The notes below the pieces were generated by a model. It was given only the letters and a program-made list of their open reading frames with translations. It had not been told where the DNA came from and did no database searches. A stretch of 64,000 nt of DNA, taken from the NCBI GenBank assembly GCA_018701215.1, contig JABIWH010000019.1, positions 1-64,000 on the forward strand, given 5' to 3'. Made by a program: the position numbers and the translations under genes. Position 1 is the stretch's first letter. The number at the start of each line of letters is the position of its first letter. Below are positions 24,884-32,276 of the stretch, piece by piece. Source of the DNA: Rhodospirillaceae bacterium. Lineage in GTDB: Bacteria; Pseudomonadota; Alphaproteobacteria; GCA-2731375.

Positions 24884-26092
24884 CTAGTTCCAGCGGCGCA
24901 ATTCCAAACGGCCGATCTGTGCGCGATGCACCTCATCGGGTCCGTCGGCAAAGCGCAGGGTGCGCGAATGGGCATAGGCATGGGCCAGATTAAAGACCTG
25001 ACTGACACCACCGCCGCCATGCACCTGCATGGCCATGTCAACGACACGGCAGGTCATGTTCGGCACCGCCACCTTGATCATGGCGATTTCCTTACGGGCT
25101 TCCTTATTGCCAACCGTGTCCATCTTGTGGGCCGCGTACAGCACCAACAGGCGGGACTGATCGATGGCGATCCGCGCTTCGGCGATCCGTTCGGTGGTGA
25201 CCGACTGTTCGGAAACCAGCTTGCCAAACGCGAACCGCGATTTCGCCCGCTTGCACATACTCTCCAAGGCCCGCTCGGCAACGCCAATCTGACGCATGCA
25301 GTGATGGATCCGTCCAGGCCCGAGGCGGCCCTGAGCAATCTCGAAGCCACGGCCCTCGCCCAGCAGAATATGATCAGCCGGCACACGGACGTTTTCGAAC
25401 AGCACCTGGCCATGGCCATGCGGGGCATCGTCATAGCCAAAGACGTGCAGCATCTTTTCGACCGTAATGCCCGGTGTGTTGCGGGGCACGACGATCATTG
25501 ATTGCTGACGGTAACGGTCGGCATTGTCCGGGTCCGTCTTGCCCATCAGGATCAGCACTTCGCAACGGGGATCACCGATGCCGGATGTCCACCATTTGCG
25601 GCCGTTGATGACATACTCATCACCCTCGCGCACGATGGCGGTTTCGATGTTGGTGGCATCGGAGGAAGCCACGGCGGGCTCGGTCATGGCGAAGGCGGAG
25701 CGGATCTTGCCGTCCAGCAGTTGCGTCAGCCAGCGCTCCTTGAGCTCGGCATTGGCATAGCGCGTGAACACTTCCATGTTGCCGGTATCAGGCGCCGAGC
25801 AATTGGTGGTTTCCGCCGCGATGGGCGAACGGCCCATGATCTCGCACAGAGGGGAATAATCGAGGTTGGACATGGGCTCCACCTCTTCACTCTCCGGCAG
25901 GAAAAGGTTCCATAAGCCCTTTTCACGGGCCTTGGCTTTCATTTCCTCCAATACTGGCGGTACGCTCCACCGTTCAGCGCTTTGATCGAGCTGCTCGTGG
26001 TAGAGATCCTCGTTTGGATACACCACATCGTCCATGAATTTCAGCAGCCGCTCCTGCAAATCCTTCGAGCGGTCGGAAAATTCTGGGATCAT
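24884..26092 (-). CDS. Acyl-CoA dehydrogenase family protein
   Basis: 402 aa, paralogue of the protein at 16013-17218. Signatures: 'FAMTEPAVASSDATNIET', 'VINGRKWWTSGIGDPRCE', 'GRLGPGRIHHCMRQIG' and 'QVHGGGGVSQVFNLAHAYAHSRTLRFADGPDEVHR'. FAD-dependent, substrate unknown. It is divergent from the selenoprotein gene across a 165-nt gap, and this proximity suggests shared control or a shared pathway (inference). An intrinsic terminator follows. Confidence 0.92.
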   Translation of the reverse strand: MIPEFSDRSKDLQERLLKFMDDVVYPNEDLYHEQLDQSAERWSVPPVLEEMKAKAREKGLWNLFLPESEEVEPMSNLDYSPLCEIMGRSPIAAETTNCSAPDTGNMEVFTRYANAELKERWLTQLLDGKIRSAFAMTEPAVASSDATNIETAIVREGDEYVINGRKWWTSGIGDPRCEVLILMGKTDPDNADRYRQQSMIVVPRNTPGITVEKMLHVFGYDDAPHGHGQVLFENVRVPADHILLGEGRGFEIAQGRLGPGRIHHCMRQIGVAERALESMCKRAKSRFAFGKLVSEQSVTTERIAEARIAIDQSRLLVLYAAHKMDTVGNKEARKEIAMIKVAVPNMTCRVVDMAMQVHGGGGVSQVFNLAHAYAHSRTLRFADGPDEVHRAQIGRLELRRWN

Positions 26093-26257
26093 CTCTTACC
26101 TATCCTTCCTTACGGGCACATACACGCCCGGATCTTCATCACTTGGTTTCTCGTATCCGGCCAATGTAGCGCCAGAGGCCGACAGAGTCTCCTATCAGTT
26201 TACGCCGCGGTATGTGCTATGGTGTCGCGGTAATGATTTTTCCGAAAGGATGTTCCA

Positions 26258-27229
26258 ATGGCAGAACGAAACGACGAGGACGCAACCCTGGGCTTCGCCG
26301 CCGCGCATGATTTGCCGGTGCCTTACATGCAGCGTTTGCGGGATTATTACCTGGCCCTGGGCTATGGCAATCCCTACCGCTGGGCACAATACACGGATGT
26401 GCCCTTCACACCCCTGGCCAAGCCGTTGCGCGAGACCAAGGTCGGCCTGGTGGTCACCTCGGCGCCGTATCAGCCCGACCGGGGCGATCAGGGACCGGGT
26501 GCGGCCTATAACGCCTCCGCCAAGTTCTATCAGGTCTATACCGGCGAGATCGCCGACGAGCCGGATGTGCGCATCTCTCATCTTGGCTATGACCGGAAGT
26601 ACACCACGGCCGCCGATATCAACACCTACTTCCCCCTGGCGCAGCTGAAGACGGCCGCCAACGAGGGCCGGATCGGCGCCTTGGCACCGCATTTCCAAGG
26701 CACGCCGACCAACCGCAGCCAGGTCACGACCCTGGAACAGGATTGCCCGGAAGTGCTTAGACGTCTACGGGAGGACGGGGTTGAAGCGGCGGTCATTGTC
26801 GCGGCTTGACCGGTGTGCCATCAGACCGTGGGTCTGACCGCACGTTATCTGGAAGCAAACGGCATCCCCACCGTCATCATGGGCTGCGCCAAGGACATTG
26901 TTGAACTTTGCGGCGTGCCGCGTTTTCTGTTCAGCGACTTTCCCTTGGGCAATGCCGGCGGCAAGCCTGGCGACCTGGACTCCCAACGCGAAACCATGGC
27001 CCTGGCCCTGGATCTGTTGGAAAGCGCCACCGGTCCCCGCACCACGCGGCAATCACCACAGCGTTGGAACGAGGATGCGGAATGGAAACTCAATTTCCAA
27101 AATATTGAGCGCATCCCAGCTGAGGAAATTGCCCGCCTGCGCGCGCAAAACGATGTGGTCAAGGAAATCGCCAAGGGCCAGCGGGAAGCTGCCGGACTGA
27201 AAACCAAGCAATCTGACGCGGCGGAGTAA
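26258..27229 (+). CDS. GrdB-like selenoprotein (glycine/sarcosine/betaine reductase selenoprotein B family), in-frame UGA read as selenocysteine
   Basis: 323 aa if the TGA at 26807-26809 is read as Sec184. The frame runs 183 codons, meets TGA, and goes on in the same frame for 139 codons ('PVCHQTVGLTARYLEANGIPTVIMG...') to TAA. U184 and C187 form a UxxC pair where Cys-type relatives have CxxC. A hairpin follows the UGA (see the SECIS entry). AAGGATG precedes the ATG. The protein is shorter than clostridial GrdB (about 430 aa) and has no GrdA or GrdC genes nearby. The N-terminal part ('KVGLVVTSAPYQPD') and the end fit this family. Probably a cytoplasmic redox or reductive-cleavage enzyme of unknown substrate. 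The CoA-transferase gene follows after 8 nt. Split into two genes it would look like a pseudogene. Confidence 0.85.
26807..26843 (+). promoter_or_regulatory. Bacterial SECIS element (UGA plus hairpin)
   Basis: Directly after the UGA comes a stem-loop: lower stem GTGC/GCAC (26815-26818 with 26840-26843), a 2x2 internal loop, upper stem TCAGACC/GGTCTGA (26821-26827 with 26831-26837) and a 3-nt loop GTG. The loop begins 18 nt after the UGA and its first base is G. Position, size and loop base match known bacterial SECIS elements bound by SelB. Confidence 0.8.
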
Positions 27230-27237
27230 GTAATAAT

Positions 27238-28443
27238 ATGAGTGAAGCATCCGCGAAACCGTTCGAGGGCGTTCGCGTCCTCGACTTCACCCAGGTTTTC
27301 GCCGGGCCATTCGGCAGCTACCAGTTGGCTGTCCTGGGCGCCGACGTGATCAAGGTCGAGCGGCCGGGCGGCGAGGAAATGCGCAACGGACCTCTGTCCA
27401 GGGAATGGAGCGACCGGGGCATGGCGCCGGGCTGGCTGGCGATCAATGCCAACAAGCGGAATATCGCCCTGGATCTGAAAGACCCGAAGGCGCTGGAAAT
27501 CGTCAGGCGTCTGGTCAAGGATGTGGACGTGGTGACGGAAAACTTTCGTCCCGGCGTCATGGAACGTCTGGGCATTGGTTACGAGGCGCTTTCCGCCATT
27601 AACCCGCAATTGATCTATTGTGCCGTCTCGGGCTTTGGCCAGAATGGGCCGGAGCGGAACACGCCATCATATGACGGCCGCATTCAGGCCGTCTCGGGTA
27701 TCATGTCCATTACCGGGCACGAAGGCACGGGGCCGACGCGGGCCGGTTTCGCCGTGTGCGACGCCATCGGGGGCATGACCTCCGCCTTTGCCATCGCCTC
27801 CGCGCTGTTTCAACGCACGCACACGGGCCAGGGACAATGCATCGATGTGGCAATGCTGGATTCCACCCTGGCCTTCCTGTCTCCCCTGATCAGTGAGCAC
27901 ACCACCACGGGGCACGTCCATGGCCAATACGGCAACCAGGCCATCAGCCGGCGTCCCACCGCCAATCTGTTCAAGGTGGGCGATGACAACCTACTCCTCG
28001 CGGTGAACACCGAGAAGCAGTTCCAGGCCCTGATGGACGCGATCGGCCGGCCGGAATTGATGGATGATCCGCGCTTTGCCGATTGGCATGGCCGCACCGA
28101 GCATGAACCGGCCCTGCGGGAAATTATCGAAAGCGCCTTTGCCACCGATGACATCACCACCTGGGAAGACCGCCTGGCAGAGGCCGGTGCGCCCGCGTCT
28201 CAAGTGCGCAATTTAAAAGAGGCCGTCAATCATCCTCAATTGCAACACCGGGACGTGTTGCAAACAGTGGAAAGCCCCTTTGGCACCCTGAAACTGGTGG
28301 CCAATGGCTTTCGCCTGGCCCATGGCGGCGCCTCCATTGACCGCGCCCCGGTAGCCCCCGGCGCCGATGCCGAGGAAATTCTGGGCGAGGCCGGCTACAG
28401 CACGGACGAGATCGAAGCTTTCCGGGCAGATGGTGTGATTTAG
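27238..28443 (+). CDS. CaiB/BaiF CoA-transferase family protein
   Basis: A class III CoA-transferase, 401 aa, moving CoA between acyl groups through an aspartyl-CoA intermediate. It shows 'VLDFTQVFAGPFGSYQLAVLGADVIKVERPGGEE' at the N-terminus, 'NKRNIALDLKDP' and the conserved 'DGRIQAVSGIMSITG' region. GGAG precedes the ATG. It begins 8 nt after the selenoprotein stop and shares its stop-codon bases with the convergent MaoC gene (4-nt overlap). Co-transcription with the GrdB-like gene suggests that the selenoprotein's substrate or product is handled as a CoA thioester (inference). Confidence 0.92.
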   Translation: MSEASAKPFEGVRVLDFTQVFAGPFGSYQLAVLGADVIKVERPGGEEMRNGPLSREWSDRGMAPGWLAINANKRNIALDLKDPKALEIVRRLVKDVDVVTENFRPGVMERLGIGYEALSAINPQLIYCAVSGFGQNGPERNTPSYDGRIQAVSGIMSITGHEGTGPTRAGFAVCDAIGGMTSAFAIASALFQRTHTGQGQCIDVAMLDSTLAFLSPLISEHTTTGHVHGQYGNQAISRRPTANLFKVGDDNLLLAVNTEKQFQALMDAIGRPELMDDPRFADWHGRTEHEPALREIIESAFATDDITTWEDRLAEAGAPASQVRNLKEAVNHPQLQHRDVLQTVESPFGTLKLVANGFRLAHGGASIDRAPVAPGADAEEILGEAGYSTDEIEAFRADGVI

Positions 28444-28913
28444 CCGCCGTCGGTGCGCCGCAGATACATGTTGGTGCCTTTTGCCGACTGCACCACTTCG
28501 TCGCGTTGATTACGGATCTCGCGGTCGAATTCGACGATACCCTTGTCGGGTTTGGAGGTCTCCCGCTTGCCGGCAACCCGTTGCACCACATGGATGGTGT
28601 CGCCGTGCTTGACTGGTAGATGGATACGCCAGGCATCGACCCCCAGCATGGCAACGATCGTGCCGTCATTGATGCCCGAGGCATAGCTGAGACCACCCGC
28701 CACGGCCCAAACCAAAGGACCATGGGCGATGGGTTCGCCATAGGGCTGGGTTTTGCAGAATTCGTGATCGCAATGAGGGGCGTTAAAATCGCCGGAAAGA
28801 GACGCGAAGTTAACGATATCGGTCAGGGTAATGGTTCGGCGCGGCGTAATCAGTTCCATGCCGACCTCGAAATCCTCGAAATACATCCCCCGCGGCTCTG
28901 CTTGTGCTGTCAT
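28440..28913 (-). CDS. MaoC family dehydratase (hot-dog fold)
   Basis: 157 aa. The hydratase-2 motif is present: 'DFNAPHCDHEFCKTQPYGEPIAHGPLV', with the catalytic Asp and the His of 'IAHGP'. Members hydrate enoyl-CoA or act on mesaconyl-type CoA esters. AAGGAAAC lies before the ATG at 28913. Its 3' end overlaps the convergent CoA-transferase gene by 4 nt. It is probably read separately from the hemerythrin gene upstream. Confidence 0.9.
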   Translation of the reverse strand: MTAQAEPRGMYFEDFEVGMELITPRRTITLTDIVNFASLSGDFNAPHCDHEFCKTQPYGEPIAHGPLVWAVAGGLSYASGINDGTIVAMLGVDAWRIHLPVKHGDTIHVVQRVAGKRETSKPDKGIVEFDREIRNQRDEVVQSAKGTNMYLRRTDGG

Positions 28914-28937
28914 GTTTCCTTGCACTCCCGATAAAGT

Positions 28938-28953
28938 CGCGCCAAATGGCGCG
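28938..28953 (-). terminator. Short palindromic hairpin after bacteriohemerythrin
   Basis: CGCGCCA-AA-TGGCGCG, 7+2+7, 30 nt past the hemerythrin stop. On the minus strand it is followed by ACTTTAT. It may be a weak terminator or an operator for the MaoC gene; sequence does not decide. Confidence 0.35.
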
Positions 28954-28982
28954 TTCCTGCTGGTTATCACCGCAACTCGGTA

Positions 28983-29381
28983 TTACCCGACCGTGGCCAG
29001 ATCCTTGTCCGAGGTAATGATATGATTGATCACCCAGGCCTGTAACTGAAATTCCAGATTATCCCGTCGCTCGGGATCGGGATCATGAAGAATGCTCTGG
29101 GCAAGCTCGACGATGACCTCCAGGAAATCATCGTGCTCCTCTTTGTGGATGGCGTAATAGGCGAATTTATTGGCCCGCATGTATTGTTCTTCCAGCGCGA
29201 AATGAGATGCCACACGGGCATGAATTTCGCCCAGGCAATTTTCAATGGCTTCGGGATCATCGCTTTCCGCCAAGAATTCATGCAATTCATTGAGACGGTC
29301 AAAAAGGTCCTGATGCTCCCAATCCAGTTCCTCAACACCGATTAAATATTCGTCGCGCCATATCAGCCGTTGGGTCGCCAT
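28983..29381 (-). CDS. Bacteriohemerythrin
   Basis: 132 aa, a four-helix di-iron oxygen-binding protein. All seven ligands can be placed: H23, H60 and E64 (HxxxE), H79 and H83 (HxxxH), H120 and D125 (HxxxxD). It carries no fused chemotaxis or regulatory domain, so an oxygen store or sensor in the cytoplasm is likely. Such proteins are common in microaerophilic bacteria. It lies between maoC and tadA on the same strand with a 69-nt gap on each side. Confidence 0.93.
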   Translation of the reverse strand: MATQRLIWRDEYLIGVEELDWEHQDLFDRLNELHEFLAESDDPEAIENCLGEIHARVASHFALEEQYMRANKFAYYAIHKEEHDDFLEVIVELAQSILHDPDPERRDNLEFQLQAWVINHIITSDKDLATVG

Positions 29382-29450
29382 TACTCACTCCCGCTATCGT
29401 TTGCGAATGCGCCGCCCCATGCTCCCCAGCCTTTCCCGAATGCTAGCCGA

Positions 29451-29912
29451 TTATCGCCGCTCCTGGAAGAAGACCCGCAGCAATGCTGCTGCTTGGTCCT
29501 CGCCAATACCGGGATAAAGATCGGGTCGATGGTGGCAGGTCGGCTGATGAAAAATTCTGGGGCCGTGCTCGACACCACCGCCCTTGGCGTCAGGGGCGGC
29601 GTAATACAGCCGCGCCAAACGGGCGAAGGAAATCGCCGTCGCACACATGGGGCACGGCTCCAATGTCACATATAGGGCGCAATCCGGCAGGCGGGCTTCG
29701 CCGCGCAAGGCACAGGCCTGGCGGATCACCTCGATCTCCGCATGGGCCGTGGGATCCGATCCCGCCTCGGTCCGGTTGCCGGCCTGGGCCAGAATTTTTC
29801 CCTCACCATCGACCAGCACGGCACCGATCGGCACCTCGTTGCGGGCCGCCGCCGCGCGGGCCTCGTCCAGGGCCAGGTTCATGAAGGTTGATTTCGTCGG
29901 CTGAATGGGCAT
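29451..29912 (-). CDS. tadA: tRNA adenosine(34) deaminase TadA
   Basis: A zinc deaminase, 153 aa from this start, converting A34 to inosine in tRNA-Arg. The zinc site is 'HAEIEVI' plus 'PCPMC', and 'TLEPCPMCATAISFARLARLYY' is typical of TadA. The open frame extends upstream, but that part is antisense to rluB. The ATG at 29912 gives normal length; 29882 is an alternative. It is divergent from rluB, an order common in alphaproteobacteria. Confidence 0.88.
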   Translation of the reverse strand: MPIQPTKSTFMNLALDEARAAAARNEVPIGAVLVDGEGKILAQAGNRTEAGSDPTAHAEIEVIRQACALRGEARLPDCALYVTLEPCPMCATAISFARLARLYYAAPDAKGGGVEHGPRIFHQPTCHHRPDLYPGIGEDQAAALLRVFFQERR

Positions 29913-29922
29913 GTTGGCCACC

Positions 29923-30780
29923 ATGAGCAGCAACATGAAATCGGTCAAGCCTGAAGACGGTGCCAAGTCGGAAGATGGCGAACGCATCGCCAAGCGCCTG
30001 GCGCGCGCGGGACTATGTTCCCGGCGCGAGGCGGAGCGCTGGATCACCGCCGGCCGGGTCAAAGTCGATGGCAAGATACTGGAGACGCCGGCCTGCGTCG
30101 TCACGGCAAAAAGCCGCATCGAAGTGGACGGCAATCCCCTGGCAGGCGCGGAACCCACCAAGCTGTGGCGTTACCACAAACCCAAGGGATTGCTGACGAC
30201 CAACAATGATCCCGAAGGCAGGGACACGGTATTCGAGAAGCTGCCCGATGACCTGCCCCGTGTGTTGTCCGTCGGGCGCCTGGATTTGAATACCGAGGGT
30301 CTATTGCTGTTGACCAACGATGGCGATCTGGCGCGCTTTCTGGAACTGCCTAGCACTGGCTGGCGGCGGCGTTACCGGGTCCGCGTGCATGGTTCCGTCA
30401 ATGAAAAGGCGCTGGCCCGGCTGGCCGATGGGGTACGGATCGACGGCATTTCCTACGGTGGCATCGAGGCCACGCTGGATAGCACCCAGCGCGGCAATTC
30501 ATGGCTTAGCCTATCCTTGAAAGAGGGCAAGAACCGGGAGATCCGCCGGGTCATGGAGCATCTTGATCTCCAGGTCACGCGGCTGATCCGCCTCTCCTAC
30601 GGCCCGTTCCAACTTGGCGATCTTCCCCGTGGCGAGGTTGCACCCGTGCCTAGGCGCATTCTACGCGATCAGTTGGGCAGCAACGCAGCCCGCTTTGGCC
30701 TGGCCGCCGGCGAGGGCGATGCCAAACGGCCTGCTAAGAAGCAGCCGGCAAAAAAACCGGCACAAAAGAAGAAAAAATAA
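29923..30780 (+). CDS. rluB: 23S rRNA pseudouridine synthase, RluB/RsuA family
   Basis: 285 aa. An S4 RNA-binding domain ('RIAKRLARAGLCSRREAERWITAGRVKVDG') precedes the catalytic domain with 'GRLDLNTEGLLLLTNDGDLA' (catalytic Asp) and 'EGKNREIRRVMEHLDLQVTRLIRLSYGPF'. A Lys/Ala-rich tail ends in four lysines, typical of rRNA-binding proteins. Several in-frame ATGs (29905, 29911, 29923, 29935) compete and none has a good ribosome site. I chose 29923 to avoid overlap with tadA. Confidence 0.9.
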   Translation: MSSNMKSVKPEDGAKSEDGERIAKRLARAGLCSRREAERWITAGRVKVDGKILETPACVVTAKSRIEVDGNPLAGAEPTKLWRYHKPKGLLTTNNDPEGRDTVFEKLPDDLPRVLSVGRLDLNTEGLLLLTNDGDLARFLELPSTGWRRRYRVRVHGSVNEKALARLADGVRIDGISYGGIEATLDSTQRGNSWLSLSLKEGKNREIRRVMEHLDLQVTRLIRLSYGPFQLGDLPRGEVAPVPRRILRDQLGSNAARFGLAAGEGDAKRPAKKQPAKKPAQKKKK

Positions 30781-30788
30781 CTCAGCTC

Positions 30789-31613
30789 TCAATCCGGCCC
30801 GTCACGGGTGGACTGCCAATCCAACGACCGGGTCTGCCGCGTCATCAACATCGGCGTACCGGCCGCATCCCCGGCACTGATGGCAAGTGCTGTATCCTTG
30901 GCGATCATGGATATAAAATGCGGCCACATGCCGGGATCGGAGAAGAACTCCCAGTTCTCGCCCATGAACGTATTGCCCGTCGAGGTCCGCAATATTTCCA
31001 TCAACGCCTCGGGCGCCATGCCGTGGGCCTTGGCCAGCTTTCGCGCTTCCCAAAGCAGGCCGGCACAGCCAAAAAGTATGCTGTTGTTGGCCAGCTTGGC
31101 CACCTGCCCCATGCCGATGTCACCGCAGTGAAATATCCGTCCCATGGCCTCCAAAGCCTGGCGGCATTGTGCGACCGCCGCCGCGCTGCCGCCTGTTAGC
31201 AATGACAGGGTTCCTTGCTCCGCGCCCATGGTGCCGCCGCTGACCGGACAGTCCAGTACGGCGATATTCTTGTTTGCGGCTTCCTCGGCCAGGCCTTGGC
31301 AATATTTCGGTGCCAAGGTGCTCATGACGATCACGGCGCCACCCGGTGCCATTGCCGCCAAGGCGCCGTCCGGGCCACGCAGAACCGTATCCGTCTGTGC
31401 CGCGTCAGTCACGATGGTCATTATGATATTGGCCCGGGTGCCTACCGCGTGGGCATTGGCGACCTCTTCCAGACCCGTGCGCCTCAAAGCCTCGATCGCC
31501 TGCCGGCGCCGATGGGCATAGCTGAGCACCGGATAGCCGGCACCGAGCAAGCGGGCCGCCATGGGCCTGCCCATGTCACCCAGCCCGATGAAACCAATTG
31601 TTTGCTTTGTCAC
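30789..31613 (-). CDS. NAD(P)-dependent 3-hydroxyisobutyrate dehydrogenase family protein
   Basis: A beta-hydroxyacid dehydrogenase, 274 aa. The cofactor motif GFIGLGDMGRPMA begins at residue 7, the substrate motif 'DCPVSGGTMGAEQGTLSLLTGG' follows, and the catalytic Lys sits in 'GQVAKLANNSILF'. The frame runs 61 codons upstream into rsmD, but GGAG lies 8 nt before the GTG at 31613 (another GTG at 31616). The substrate could be 3-hydroxyisobutyrate, tartronate semialdehyde or another small hydroxyacid. It is convergent with rluB (8-nt gap). Confidence 0.87.
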   Translation of the reverse strand: MTKQTIGFIGLGDMGRPMAARLLGAGYPVLSYAHRRRQAIEALRRTGLEEVANAHAVGTRANIIMTIVTDAAQTDTVLRGPDGALAAMAPGGAVIVMSTLAPKYCQGLAEEAANKNIAVLDCPVSGGTMGAEQGTLSLLTGGSAAAVAQCRQALEAMGRIFHCGDIGMGQVAKLANNSILFGCAGLLWEARKLAKAHGMAPEALMEILRTSTGNTFMGENWEFFSDPGMWPHFISMIAKDTALAISAGDAAGTPMLMTRQTRSLDWQSTRDGPD

Positions 31614-31695
31614 CACGAGAACTCCACTTCCAACCCGGCCAATGGGCGTTAGGATAGCCAACACAATCTGCGGCGAATAGGAAAAGAACACGAAC

Positions 31696-32268
31696 ATGCG
31701 AATTGTTGGCGGCAAACACCGGGGGCGGCGCCTGAACGGACCGGCGGGCATGGATATTCGCCCGACCTCGGACCGGGCGCGGGAGGCCTTGTTCAATATT
31801 CTTTCGCACGGCGATTACGCCGGCCCGGACGGGGCAATGCCAGAGAATATGAGCGTTATCGACGTCTTCGCTGGCACCGGCGCCCTGGGGCTGGAGGCTC
31901 TGTCCAGGGGCGCGGCAACAATCTGCTTCATGGAACAGAACCGTACGGCGGCCCGCGCGATCCAGGATACCGCCAGGGAAATGGATGCGGCAGATCAGGT
32001 CAACGTTCTGACCCGCGATGCCACCCGGCCCGGACAGGCACGCGACAGTTTTGATCTGGTCTTGATGGATGCGCCGTACCGTACCGGGCAGTCCGAACCA
32101 TCTCTGCGCGCCCTGGCCGACCTGGGTTGGCTTCATGAAGGCACGATTTGCTGTATCGAGTTGGCCAAAAAAGAAGCATTCGAGGCGGGCGCCGACTTCA
32201 GCGTCCTGGATGAACGCACCTATGGCGCCGCGCGTATCGTATTATTGCGCTGGGATGGCGCCGACTAG
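31696..32268 (+). CDS. rsmD: 16S rRNA (guanine(966)-N(2))-methyltransferase RsmD
   Basis: 190 aa. 'MRIVGGKHRGRRLNGP' and 'IRPTSDRAREALFNIL' are the RsmD N-terminal signature. SAM motif I is 'DVFAGTGALGLEAL'. The catalytic tetrapeptide, normally (D/N)PPY, reads DAPY here ('VLMDAPYRTG'). It methylates G966 in the 30S subunit. It is convergent with mutL. Confidence 0.92.
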   Translation: MRIVGGKHRGRRLNGPAGMDIRPTSDRAREALFNILSHGDYAGPDGAMPENMSVIDVFAGTGALGLEALSRGAATICFMEQNRTAARAIQDTAREMDAADQVNVLTRDATRPGQARDSFDLVLMDAPYRTGQSEPSLRALADLGWLHEGTICCIELAKKEAFEAGADFSVLDERTYGAARIVLLRWDGAD

Positions 32269-32276
32269 CACCTTCC

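Noticed and set aside
26813..27229. Separate gene starting with GTG after the TGA
   Set aside because: It is in the same frame as the upstream part, has no ribosome site of its own, and begins inside the UxxC motif; the SECIS hairpin favours one recoded gene.
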